Positions 36,600-45,072 of a DNA stretch of 64,000 bases are shown one piece after another. The stretch spans positions 349,331-413,330 of the forward strand of contig NZ_JACHXW010000004.1 in NCBI RefSeq assembly GCF_014192395.1, written 5' to 3'. The translations under genes and the position numbers were made by a program. The DNA comes from Paenibacillus endophyticus (lineage in GTDB: Bacteria > Bacillota > Bacilli > Paenibacillales > Paenibacillaceae). The notes beneath the pieces were generated by a model. That model saw only the letters and a program-made list of their open reading frames with translations, did no database searches and was not told where the DNA came from. Within the stretch, counting starts at the first letter, position 1. The number at the start of each line of letters is the position of its first letter.

Positions 36600-36615
36600 T
36601 GTTAGTCGACTAACA
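36600..36615. promoter_or_regulatory. MarR autoregulatory operator
   Basis: Perfect 16-bp palindrome TGTTAGTCGACTAACA about 55 bp upstream of the marR start. Confidence 0.75.
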
Positions 36616-36701
36616 TATTTGCGACTCCTTGATTAGCACTTTCCCGACTTTTTTATGGGTAGATTGCGACTTAAACCTCGGCGCCACAAATCCGTCACAA
36701 C

Positions 36702-36733
36702 TTGCTCATTGTGCATCGTTGCCCATTGGGCAA
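36702..36733. promoter_or_regulatory. Tandem operator-like repeats upstream of tetR-MMPL
   Basis: TTGCTCATTGTGCA (36702-36715) and TTGCCCATTGGGCA (36719-36732) differ at two of 14 positions and start 17 bp apart. The second is a perfect palindrome, TTGCCCA-T-TGGGCAA (36719-36733). Confidence 0.6.
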
Positions 36734-36789
36734 TAATATATATATACATTCCATGTTAAAGAAGCTGCTAGTCAATCTGAAAAGAGGTG

Positions 36790-36803
36790 AACGCTTAAGC
36801 GTT
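36790..36803 (+). promoter_or_regulatory. Palindrome between Shine-Dalgarno and start codon of tetR
   Basis: AACGCTTAAGCGTT, a perfect 14-bp palindrome between GAGGTG (36784-36789) and ATG (36806). The spacing is 16 bp, too long unless the palindrome folds or a later start is used. It may be an operator or a translation-modulating hairpin. Confidence 0.5.
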
Positions 36804-36805
36804 AC

Positions 36806-37423
36806 ATGATGAACAAACAAAGTTTACGCGATATGAAAAGGGAAGCAACCGGGAATGCGCTTGCCGATGCAGCTTTCGCTCTTGCTCTGGAGAAAGGGTT
36901 GGACGGCTTTGTCGTCGAGGATGTCGTTCAGCGTGCCGGTTATTCCAGAAGAACGTTTGCGAATCACTATTCCTGCAAGGAGGAAGCGATCGCTTCGGCG
37001 GCTCTCATCTTCAATGGCGCTGATGAAATCAAGGAATGGATAGCAGGCTTAAACGAAAATGTCCCTCCCCTTGAGATCCTGTATCATTTGATGAAGATGC
37101 AGCTTACAGCAGATCATTTCGTGAAATTACAACAGCTTGTTTCGCTTTCGAAGCAGTACCCGTCACTTGAGCCATACATACTCAGCGGGCTGCACCGTTT
37201 GCAAATATCCGCCCAGGAGACAATAAGTAACTTATCCCACGGACGTTATCCCGAAGGGTACACGCATCTGCTCGTCGGCGCTGTTTACGGAGCTGTCTTG
37301 CCCTTGCTGGATGGCAGCCTCAACGTGCTGCTTCCTGGACAGACTGCCCCTGAAATGCCTGAAGCAGTTACACTCGATCATTATTTGGATGATATGTTCG
37401 GTTACTTGCGCAACGGTTTCTAG
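36806..37423 (+). CDS. TetR-family regulator of the MMPL exporter
   Basis: A 205-residue TetR protein: HTH GLDGFVVEDVVQRAGYSRRTFANHYSCKEEAIASAAL (about 29-65), helical C-terminal ligand domain. Start is one of two adjacent ATG codons (36806 or 36809). It lies 47 bp ahead of the MMPL gene in the same direction and probably forms an operon with it, controlled from the tandem sites at 36702-36733. Confidence 0.9.
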   Translation: MMNKQSLRDMKREATGNALADAAFALALEKGLDGFVVEDVVQRAGYSRRTFANHYSCKEEAIASAALIFNGADEIKEWIAGLNENVPPLEILYHLMKMQLTADHFVKLQQLVSLSKQYPSLEPYILSGLHRLQISAQETISNLSHGRYPEGYTHLLVGAVYGAVLPLLDGSLNVLLPGQTAPEMPEAVTLDHYLDDMFGYLRNGF

Positions 37424-37470
37424 TTCAAGATCACATGTTATTTCTTTATGCAAAGGAGAATCATTAACGC

Positions 37471-39822
37471 ATGTCAATTTTTCTGTACAGATTAGGCAAA
37501 TCAGCTTATAGCAAACCATGGTATTTCATTGTCAGTTGGATCGCGCTCCTCGGCATTGTTCTCACGATTTTGGGTATCAATGGCATTCATGTTACTTCTG
37601 ACATGAAAATCGAGGGCACTGAATCGCAGAAAGTGCTGGACCAGTTAACAGCAGAGCTGCCCGAAGCATCAGGCGGACAGGCAAGCATTGTATTTACGGC
37701 GCCAGAGGGCGAGAGTCTGAATACGCCGGATCGTTTGAGCTCTATTAACGAAGCTGTTAATGAGGTATACAAGCTGGAATATGTAATTAATCCGATTGAA
37801 TTGGCTGCGCAAGCTGGAGCATCAATGACTGACGCGGCTGCGCAAGGCAGCCAAACGACGCAAGGCGAAGCAGCTGCCGGGTCAACGCAAGGAGCTGCAA
37901 GCGAATTGCCGCCCTACGGCCCGCTGATGATAGATGGCGTTCCGGTACCGGGCGTCATGATCGCCTCGGACAGCAGCGTTGCCCTGTTCCAATTCCAGTT
38001 TACGGTTCAGCAAATGTCGCTGCCGGAATGGGTCCCTGATTCGGTCATCGATGCTGTCATGACAGTCGAGAAGACCGGAATTACTGCATTGCCGAGTGAC
38101 TCGCTGTCCACTAAGCCTGCAATCGGCTCGACGGAAGCCATCGGTATTGCCGTCGCTGCCGTAGTTCTGTTCATGACTCTCGGTTCGGTTGTTGCTGCAG
38201 GCTTGCCTCTTCTGACTGCTCTCATTGGAGTTGGAATAAGTGTAGGCGGCGCTTTTGCCTTCTCGAATATTTTCCATATGACCGATCTTACGCCTGTGCT
38301 GGCACTTATGGTCGGGCTTGCTGTCGGTATTGATTATTCTCTGTTTATCGTCAACCGTCAGCGCCGCATGATTCTAGAACAGGGAATTAGCGCACAGGAA
38401 GCGGCAAGCAGAGCAGTCGGCACCGCAGGCAGTGCAGTATTCTTTGCCGGTTTAACCGTTATTATTGCATTGTGCGGCATGGTTGTTATCGGGATCGGCT
38501 TCTTGTCTGCAATGGCGCTTGTTGCCGCTGTAGCTGTTCTTGCCAATGTGCTAGTCGCATTGACCCTGCTGCCGGCTTTACTCGGTCTCGTTGGTGAACG
38601 CATCTGCTCGGCCAAGGCTCGCACGAAGAACAGCAGCCAAAGCAGCAAAAATCCGAATGGGTTCGCGCATCGCTGGGTATCTGGAGTCGTAAAAGGCCGC
38701 TGGGCTATCATCGTTGCCGTCATCGTTATCCTCGGTGCGGCCGCAATCCCTGCTGCGAAAATGGAAATGGGCATCCCATCAGGTGCGACTGCGAACTTTG
38801 ATACAACAGCAAGACAGAGCTACGATGCGATTTCAAATGGATTCGGCGAGGGCTTCAACGGCCCGCTGCTCCTGGTTGCCGAGCCGCAAGGTTCTTCGGA
38901 AGCCATTACGATGGAAGCGCTTGGTGCTCTTGTTCAAGAGCTGCAGCAGCATGACAACGTTTCTGTCGTTACGCCTATGGGCGTCAACGAATCCGGAGAT
39001 ATGGCCATTATTAGCCTCATCCCAAAAACGGGTCCTACGGATAAAGAGACGAAGGATTTGGTACAGGAGCTCCGTGCCAATGACTCCAGTATGTCGAAGT
39101 CTTATGACATTAAGATAGGCGTTACTGGTTTTACAGCCATCAACATCGATATGTCGTCGAAGCTGGCTGAGGTGTTCCCGATCTACGTCATTATTATCGT
39201 CATTCTTTCGATCATCATTCTGCTTCTCGTATTCCGTTCAATCATCGTTCCCGTCAAAGCGACGGTCGGGTTCCTGCTCAGCATTCTCGCCACCTTCGGG
39301 ATAACGACTGCCGTATTCCAATGGGGCTGGGTGAATGATCTATTCGGTTTCGACACGGGCGGTCCGCTGCTCAGTTTCATGCCGATTATGGTTACGGGCA
39401 TACTATACGGGCTAGCGATGGATTATCAAGTGTTCCTTGTCAGCTCCATGCGAGAGTCCTACGTTCATGGACATCATGGCAAAGAGAGCGTCATTCACGG
39501 CTACGATCAAGCAAGCAGAGTCGTCGTAGCGGCTGCAGTTATCATGGTTTCCGTGTTCGCCGGCTTTATCTTTGCACATGATATTATGATTAAGCAGATC
39601 GGCTTCGCGCTTGCGATCGGCATACTAATCGACGCGTTTTTCGTCCGTATGGCTCTCGTACCGGCAGTCATGGCCGTATTCGGAGATAAAGCATGGTGGC
39701 TTCCGAAATGGTTAGACCGCCTTCTGCCGAACCTTGACGTCGAAGGAGATAAGCTGCTTGCTCAGCTGAAGGAACAGGAACGCTCAGGTAACGTCAAGAC
39801 TAATTTGCGTAAAGTTCGGTAA
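37471..39822 (+). CDS. MMPL/RND-family membrane exporter
   Basis: A 783-residue RND-type transporter with a duplicated plan: TM1 near residue 17-37, a large extracellular loop (about 40-230, including an Ala/Gly/Gln-rich low-complexity stretch around 115-145), TM2-6, a second loop (about 430-560) and TM7-12. VGLAVGIDYSLFIVNR and GLAMDYQVFLVSSMRE contain the proton-relay Asp-Tyr motifs typical of MMPL proteins. Bacillota relatives (YdfJ/YdgH) export lipids or antimicrobials. AAAGGAG lies upstream of the ATG; a terminator follows. Confidence 0.93.
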   Translation: MSIFLYRLGKSAYSKPWYFIVSWIALLGIVLTILGINGIHVTSDMKIEGTESQKVLDQLTAELPEASGGQASIVFTAPEGESLNTPDRLSSINEAVNEVYKLEYVINPIELAAQAGASMTDAAAQGSQTTQGEAAAGSTQGAASELPPYGPLMIDGVPVPGVMIASDSSVALFQFQFTVQQMSLPEWVPDSVIDAVMTVEKTGITALPSDSLSTKPAIGSTEAIGIAVAAVVLFMTLGSVVAAGLPLLTALIGVGISVGGAFAFSNIFHMTDLTPVLALMVGLAVGIDYSLFIVNRQRRMILEQGISAQEAASRAVGTAGSAVFFAGLTVIIALCGMVVIGIGFLSAMALVAAVAVLANVLVALTLLPALLGLVGERICSAKARTKNSSQSSKNPNGFAHRWVSGVVKGRWAIIVAVIVILGAAAIPAAKMEMGIPSGATANFDTTARQSYDAISNGFGEGFNGPLLLVAEPQGSSEAITMEALGALVQELQQHDNVSVVTPMGVNESGDMAIISLIPKTGPTDKETKDLVQELRANDSSMSKSYDIKIGVTGFTAINIDMSSKLAEVFPIYVIIIVILSIIILLLVFRSIIVPVKATVGFLLSILATFGITTAVFQWGWVNDLFGFDTGGPLLSFMPIMVTGILYGLAMDYQVFLVSSMRESYVHGHHGKESVIHGYDQASRVVVAAAVIMVSVFAGFIFAHDIMIKQIGFALAIGILIDAFFVRMALVPAVMAVFGDKAWWLPKWLDRLLPNLDVEGDKLLAQLKEQERSGNVKTNLRKVR

Positions 39823-39873
39823 GATTATTTCATGCATTCATGAATCGTCCTAGTAAAATACGGAAGTAGCCAG

Positions 39874-39915
39874 AACCTTCACCTCCACTTTTAAAGTGGT
39901 GTTGAAGGTTTTTTT
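39874..39915 (+). terminator. Terminator of tetR-MMPL
   Basis: AACCTTCA (39874-39881)/TTGAAGGTT (39902-39910) with an inner CCACTT/AAGTGG stem, then seven T. Confidence 0.85.
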
Positions 39916-40065
39916 ACGGATAGATCCGACCACATATTCCCTGCCTCCGAAGTTTGCTGCACAAACTCGCCTAACCGCTGCAACATATTCTTTGGTGCCT
40001 GCGTTTGTATGTGTGAATGAGCAATTGATTCATAATCCGCACATAAAGGAGATTTGAAATCCATC

Positions 40066-40653
40066 ATGAATAAGACACAACGCATCAAAAAAATAACAAT
40101 TGCCGCTATGATCGCAGGCGTATCCGCTCTTTCTGTCGCAAGCTTTACAGGATCACTCGTTCCGGACAAAGCAGCCGCCGCAGCGGCCGTTTCCAAAGCC
40201 GATAACGCTCAAGCGCTTAAGACGCTGAATAGCTTTTACAAAGTAGCACTAAAAGGCCAATTCCCTGGCAATGTTAAAGGACTAACACTCGGTACAAGCA
40301 CCCGCCAAGACGTACAGGACCTAATTGGAAAAGCGGAAGCGCCTGGCAAGGATGCGGATGCGTTTGACGTTTATCATGCCGAAATGGGTCATCCCGGTTA
40401 TGCCATATCCTATAAATTGAACAAAATTCGCGAGCTTCGCTATTTCGGTACCAACGTGGAGCGGCAAAACAATATTGGCGGCATTACGCAAAGCATGCTA
40501 TACAAAGCATGGGGAATGCCGAGCTCTGCGAAGACGATCCACAATGGTAAACTGACCCAGAAGAAAATCGTATACAATCGCGGCGATTACCAGCTTTCCT
40601 TCATTTTCAATAGCAGCACGGAGCTAGACCACATCAATCTCACGCATAAATAA
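40066..40653 (+). CDS. Secreted DUF4309 (YjgB-like) protein
   Basis: A 195-residue protein with a signal peptide (MNKTQRIKKITIAAMIAGV..., cleavage probably in the Ala run near residue 35-41) followed by a DUF4309 domain (LNSFYKVALKGQFPGNVKGLTLGTSTRQDVQDLIG ... YNRGDYQLSFIF), as in Bacillus YjgB. The function of the family is unknown. The ATG at 40066 is 14 bp from AAAGGAG. A TTG at 40054 is too close, so the start is slightly uncertain. Confidence 0.85.
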   Translation: MNKTQRIKKITIAAMIAGVSALSVASFTGSLVPDKAAAAAAVSKADNAQALKTLNSFYKVALKGQFPGNVKGLTLGTSTRQDVQDLIGKAEAPGKDADAFDVYHAEMGHPGYAISYKLNKIRELRYFGTNVERQNNIGGITQSMLYKAWGMPSSAKTIHNGKLTQKKIVYNRGDYQLSFIFNSSTELDHINLTHK

Positions 40654-40676
40654 ATCCAACATGTAATGGTTAACAT

Positions 40677-40718
40677 AAAGAAAGGCTTCCGATTGAATAA
40701 AATCGGAAGCCTTTCTTT
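40677..40718. terminator. Bidirectional terminator
   Basis: Perfect 18-bp arms AAAGAAAGGCTTCCGATT (40677-40694) and AATCGGAAGCCTTTCTTT (40701-40718) between convergent units. Confidence 0.95.
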
Positions 40719-40811
40719 GATTTCCAATAGGGTCCTATACAATCATGTTAACTTAAACATCGTTAGATAACTCGCAATGCATCTCTGAAGGAACGCTGCC
40801 CTACTATGCAT

Positions 40812-42185
40812 CTAAGCTGCTGCCTGTACGATTACCGGAAATAGCAGACGGATGTGTGCACCGCCTTCAGGACGATTCTGAGCCGAAATCATTCCTCCGC
40901 ATCGCTCAACAATCGCGCGGGAAATGGCAAGGCCAAGCCCTGTTTCCCCATCCTTGCCCTTCACGAAACGGTGAAACAGATGGGGCAGCAACTCTTCAGA
41001 TATACCCTCACCATCATCTATTATTGATAGCTCAATGCCATCTAGGCCAATTCCAGCCTGAATTAGAATGGTGCTGCGCGCATGTCTAGCCGCATTGGAT
41101 ACCACGTTCAGGAGCGCTTGCATCAGCTTGTCCTGGTCACCATAAATCGCCAGCTTTCCTCTATCCCTAGGAAGAATGGAAGTCGTTATCGTCACATGGT
41201 TTTTTACCAGCACGGGATTGATACGCTCTATCGTCTCTTCAATCCATTCGGTCAGGCTGACGCGGTCTGGCTTAAAATGCTCTTCCTCTCCATCGAGCTT
41301 AGCGAGCAGGGTCATCTCCGTCACGATATTTTTCAGCCGGCTGCTTTCGCTCATAATGATGTCCAGTCCTTTACCGACTTGTTCCCCTTCAAAAATCCCG
41401 TCACGGATTCCTTCTGCGTAGCCTGAAATCGACATCAATGGCGTTTTAAGTTCATGCGACGCATTTTGAATAAACTGCCGCTGGATAACATTATATTTGT
41501 TCAGCTCGCCAGCAAGCTCGTAAACCGACTTTGCAACGTCTCCTATTTCGCCATCGGCTTTAATGAGCTTTACCTCCGAGAAGCGGCGTCCCTTAACCTT
41601 TTTCAGCTCGACTTGGAGCTTCATGAGAGGTTTGATGAGTTTCCTTGTAATCATTAGGCTCAGCAAAAAAGCAAATATGACGCCACCGCAAAGCACGATA
41701 AGCAGCCTGCCCAGCAACGATTGCTCAATTAGCTTTATTTTGCTAATCGGTGTGAGCAGGGTCAAGGTACCGCCTTGCGGAATCGTGCTTGCAGCCGTAA
41801 TGAATTGAGTTCCTGTCGTAGAACTGGAAGCAGCCAGCGCGCTCGGTTGCAGAATGGGCACGGACTGTATATCTACCTGCACGGGCTCAAGCGAACTATA
41901 TAAAATGTTTTGGCTGGCATCCGTTAAAATCGCATCAACCTCGACGAGCGACTGCTTCGCTACAGAAGCTATGGCGCCTCCCACCACGCTGCTTGCTGGC
42001 AAGGCTTTTATTTCACCCACCTCCTGCAGGTTCAATGAAATGGACTGCCCCATTTGAATCATATCCTTCTTCTGAACCTCTATAAAATGATCAAGCAGCA
42101 CATAATGGAACATTACGGCTGTTAGCGACAGAACGAGAATGAGCAGAAATGCAAACGCCAAATTAATCTGATAAAGAAGCTTCAT
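40812..42185 (-). CDS. Sensor histidine kinase (EnvZ/BaeS type)
   Basis: A 457-residue membrane kinase: TM1 9-29, extracellular region 30-158 rich in Ser/Ala, TM2 159-179, HAMP, HisKA with His244 in NASHELKTPLMSISGYAEGI, and HATPase with DDGEGISEELLPHLFHRF and GLGLAIS. The start at 42185 lies inside the regulator's 3' end (23-bp overlap), so the pair is translationally coupled. The signal is unknown. Confidence 0.93.
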   Translation of the reverse strand: MKLLYQINLAFAFLLILVLSLTAVMFHYVLLDHFIEVQKKDMIQMGQSISLNLQEVGEIKALPASSVVGGAIASVAKQSLVEVDAILTDASQNILYSSLEPVQVDIQSVPILQPSALAASSSTTGTQFITAASTIPQGGTLTLLTPISKIKLIEQSLLGRLLIVLCGGVIFAFLLSLMITRKLIKPLMKLQVELKKVKGRRFSEVKLIKADGEIGDVAKSVYELAGELNKYNVIQRQFIQNASHELKTPLMSISGYAEGIRDGIFEGEQVGKGLDIIMSESSRLKNIVTEMTLLAKLDGEEEHFKPDRVSLTEWIEETIERINPVLVKNHVTITTSILPRDRGKLAIYGDQDKLMQALLNVVSNAARHARSTILIQAGIGLDGIELSIIDDGEGISEELLPHLFHRFVKGKDGETGLGLAISRAIVERCGGMISAQNRPEGGAHIRLLFPVIVQAAA

Positions 42186-42894
42186 GCCGCATCTCCCCTC
42201 CATTCATCCGCAGACGGTAACCATGTCCCCATACCGCTTCCACGGGAAGCTCCTCGATTTTTTTGCGAAGCCGCTTCACCAAATGATCGACCGCCCGATC
42301 GCTCCCAAAATAATCGTCACCCCAGATAAGGGTCAACAGCTCATCTCTGGCAAAAGCGCGATTAGGCCGTTCGGCAAGCGTCTGAAGCAGAGCGAACTCC
42401 TTGGATGTCACATCCACTTCCTCCCCGCACCAGAATACGCGTCTTTCGTCTAGAGCAAGTTGGAATTGGCCTGCTTCAAGCAGCACAACCGATGAAACCT
42501 GCTTTTCTTCCTCCCTCGTCCTTCGCTTATACCAGCGTTGAAGCTGTCGTTTGACCCGGGCTACCATTTCTCTTGGACTGAAAGGCTTAACCATATAATC
42601 ATCGCTGCCTAGCTCCAGCCCTAATATTTTGTCAACCTCGTTATCTCTAGCGGAGATCATCATAATCGGAACCTCCGCGTCACGGCGGATATGTCTGCAA
42701 AACTCATAGCCATCCATGCCGGGAAGCATAATATCTAGAATCCACATGTCAGGCGGTTCCACGTTCAGCTGCACCAGCCCCTCTTCAGCACTTGCCAGTG
42801 CCACCGTACGGAATTGCTCTTTCTTCAAATAAGCCTCAACCAGCTCGCGTATATGTTGATCATCGTCGATGATCGCGATTAAATATGGGTTCAT
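42163..42894 (-). CDS. OmpR-family response regulator
   Basis: A 243-residue regulator: receiver domain with Asp54 (MWILDIMLPGMDGYEFC), acidic pocket DDD near residue 10-12, Lys in VKPFSPREMVARV, and a C-terminal winged helix (SKEFALLQTLAERPNRAFARDELLTLIWGDDYFGSDRAVDHLVKRLRKKI). GGAGG precedes the ATG. It is divergent from the secreted protein gene at 43053, the obvious candidate target. Confidence 0.94.
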   Translation of the reverse strand: MNPYLIAIIDDDQHIRELVEAYLKKEQFRTVALASAEEGLVQLNVEPPDMWILDIMLPGMDGYEFCRHIRRDAEVPIMMISARDNEVDKILGLELGSDDYMVKPFSPREMVARVKRQLQRWYKRRTREEEKQVSSVVLLEAGQFQLALDERRVFWCGEEVDVTSKEFALLQTLAERPNRAFARDELLTLIWGDDYFGSDRAVDHLVKRLRKKIEELPVEAVWGHGYRLRMNGGEMRHEASLSD

Positions 42895-42967
42895 TGCATA
42901 TCCTCCTATTCTGGATCTCTATTATTATAGCAAGCTAGAGTAACGAAAGGGGCTGTGCCACTGTTTT

Positions 42968-42988
42968 TCCACAAATCTTCACATGGAT
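42968..42988. promoter_or_regulatory. Direct-repeat site in the regulator/secreted-protein intergenic region
   Basis: TTCCACAAATC followed by TTCACATGGAT: two TTC(C)ACA units about 11 bp apart, the spacing OmpR-family dimers prefer. Weak by itself; relevant because it lies in the divergent promoter region of the two-component pair. Confidence 0.35.
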
Positions 42989-43052
42989 TGCCATCATTGA
43001 ACGATACACTAGGTCCTGTAAGACAAACCCAAACCTTGAAGGAGTGTTAACC

Positions 43053-43754
43053 ATGAATTACAAAATGATCTTCAAAAATGCCGCCTTGTCCACTTTGCTG
43101 CTGTCAGCTGTAGCTGGCCCTACTGTTTTTGCAGACTCCGCCCACACCAATACAAAGCTGGACCGCGTTACTGCGATCTCCTCAACTCACTTGATGGAGC
43201 CGATTAAATTAGAGGCCATTGCCAGCACCGCTGCATTCCAACTCATTGATCCCATTAAACTGGCAGAAACCTATGCAAAAGATTCGGTGAAGGAGTGGCA
43301 GGCTGTTATTGCACAATACGATAGCCTTGTATCAAAACGCTTCGAAGCAGTTAGCATTGGAGAAGTTAATGAGGCAGGAGTCGCACTACCTCGTCTAAGT
43401 CTGTCGTCGAAGGAGCTCAGCTTATCAACTGCCGCTCCAACAACGCTTCAAGCGGTTCCCGTAAGCGAAAAAGAACTCGCATCCATTAAGGCATACGCCG
43501 TAGATCACGTCTCTGCTCAACTAACGAGCGTACCTTTGCATGCGAGCGGCACGATTGCCGTTGCTGGAACTACAACGGCTAATTCAGCTATTGAAATCAA
43601 AGTCTCTCCATTCTTTAATGGCATGATAGCCCTAGAGAAAGCGGTCAAAGCCAATGATGAAGTTTCCATTAGAGAAGCGCTTGCGAAGCAGCTAGAGCTG
43701 TACAAGCAGGAAATTACTTCACTATTGCAAGACGGGGATCACCGTAATAAATAA
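43053..43754 (+). CDS. Secreted protein of unknown function with duplicated PIKLAE motif
   Basis: A 233-residue protein with a Sec signal peptide (cleavage probably VFA-DS near residue 28). Not recognised. The mature N-terminal part has two similar segments, HLMEPIKLEAIA and QLIDPIKLAETYA, and the C-terminal part is helical and charged (FNGMIALEKAVKANDEVSIREALAKQLELYKQEITSLL). AAGGAG lies 8 bp before the ATG. It is divergent from the two-component pair and probably under its control. Confidence 0.75.
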   Translation: MNYKMIFKNAALSTLLLSAVAGPTVFADSAHTNTKLDRVTAISSTHLMEPIKLEAIASTAAFQLIDPIKLAETYAKDSVKEWQAVIAQYDSLVSKRFEAVSIGEVNEAGVALPRLSLSSKELSLSTAAPTTLQAVPVSEKELASIKAYAVDHVSAQLTSVPLHASGTIAVAGTTTANSAIEIKVSPFFNGMIALEKAVKANDEVSIREALAKQLELYKQEITSLLQDGDHRNK

Positions 43755-43845
43755 CGTGTAATGCTATAAATGATAGGCAGCCCAGTATCTTGAGCCGACT
43801 AAACTTCTTATGTTTTCTTAAAACAAGGCAAAGGTCAACATGATA

Positions 43846-43891
43846 AAAACGACACCCTGTACCGACTTTTCGGTGAGGGTGTCGTTTTTTC
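43846..43891 (+). terminator. Terminator of the secreted-protein gene
   Basis: AAAACGACACCCT (43846-43858) and AGGGTGTCGTTTT (43876-43888), perfect 13-bp arms followed by T residues. Confidence 0.9.
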
Positions 43892-44024
43892 CATCATTGT
43901 CGCTTATATTTTCCAGCGTCTTTCCTTTCCAATAGAAAATCGAATACGTAGACCATCCCCTGTAATTGGAAACAAATCTAATATACATCACGTCTACTTA
44001 TAAGAAGGGAGCTGCATATCGAGA

Positions 44025-44975
44025 ATGAGAAATGTGAAAGGGAAAATGGTAGTAGGATCGATCGTTTTATTTCTGCTATTGCTTGCAGTAGGCGTATTAG
44101 AGTTGCGTTATGGAATGATTAAAAAAACGGTTTATGGTTACAAAGTGAATAATTATTTAGAGCAAACCTATAACGAGCCCATGGCGATTAAACATGTCAC
44201 TTATTTATGGGATAATATCGAACCCATCCAAGCACGCGTTCACCCGAAAAACGCAAAAAATCTTGAATTTAGCGTATACCCGAGCGATGAAAGTTCTGGC
44301 GGCTTCAGGGACGACTATGTAGGCACATTATGGCTCCATCAGGTGAGAGAAGATGTGCTCCAGCATTTAGTAAATATGAGTGAGGAGTTTAAGAGTGCGC
44401 TATATATGGACTTCACCTGCTGCACAGCAGCCAGCTACGCTGCCAGAAAAAATGGCGGAATAGTCCCGAATTACAAGCAGGAAGCCTTAACCTTCGATGT
44501 TACCTTTCAATTCCAGAGGGGGATGGTTACTAATGATTTTGAACAAATGTATCAGACAATTCATGCCTTGAAGCAAATGAAACAGCCGCGATTCGGTACA
44601 GTATTATTCCTCTTGGAACCAGAAAACGAATCGTATCGTATTGCGTTTCGGATACCTGGAGAAAATTTGAAAAAAATGAGTTCGGCAGCTGCCCTTCATT
44701 CCTATAACGAGAGCCGTTTTCCCGCTAGGAAGCTTGCTGCTATGATCGACGCCGACATCCAATGGGATGAATCCACTTCTAGCGTCACGATGACCAAGGG
44801 AGATTTGGTGCTGCAAATCAATCATTGGGGAGAAAAAATTGTCATTAACGGAACGCCGCAGCAAAATCCTTTATCCTCATTTCTCGGAGATCATGGCGAA
44901 CTCCTCGTTCCTGTAGCCTTCTTTGAGGAAGCTTTTCAAATATCGGTTCCTTTGATTGATCCATTTCATCAATAA
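44025..44975 (+). CDS. Membrane-anchored protein of unknown function with stalk-like C terminus
   Basis: A 316-residue protein with an N-terminal signal anchor (residues 8-26) and an extracellular remainder. The middle (about 40-190) is not recognised and contains an adjacent Cys pair (DFTCCTAASY). The last 80 residues (VTMTKGDLVLQINHWGEKIVING...GELLVPVAFFEEAF) resemble the beta-rich copper amine oxidase N-terminal/stalk domain common in Paenibacillus surface proteins. GGGAG precedes the ATG. Single gene; role unknown. Confidence 0.7.
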   Translation: MRNVKGKMVVGSIVLFLLLLAVGVLELRYGMIKKTVYGYKVNNYLEQTYNEPMAIKHVTYLWDNIEPIQARVHPKNAKNLEFSVYPSDESSGGFRDDYVGTLWLHQVREDVLQHLVNMSEEFKSALYMDFTCCTAASYAARKNGGIVPNYKQEALTFDVTFQFQRGMVTNDFEQMYQTIHALKQMKQPRFGTVLFLLEPENESYRIAFRIPGENLKKMSSAAALHSYNESRFPARKLAAMIDADIQWDESTSSVTMTKGDLVLQINHWGEKIVINGTPQQNPLSSFLGDHGELLVPVAFFEEAFQISVPLIDPFHQ

Positions 44976-44993
44976 TTCAATCAAAAATTCCAT

Positions 44994-45018
44994 AAAAAAA
45001 CCCGCTTGAAAAAGCGGA
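44994..45018 (-). terminator. Terminator of the amino-acid oxidase gene
   Basis: CCGCTT (45002-45007)/AAGCGG (45012-45017) with a seven-T run on the minus strand. Confidence 0.75.
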
Positions 45019-45072
45019 TTTCAAAGTAAGTATATTTCGTTTTCTTGCAGCTTAATGGCTATGAAACGAAGG

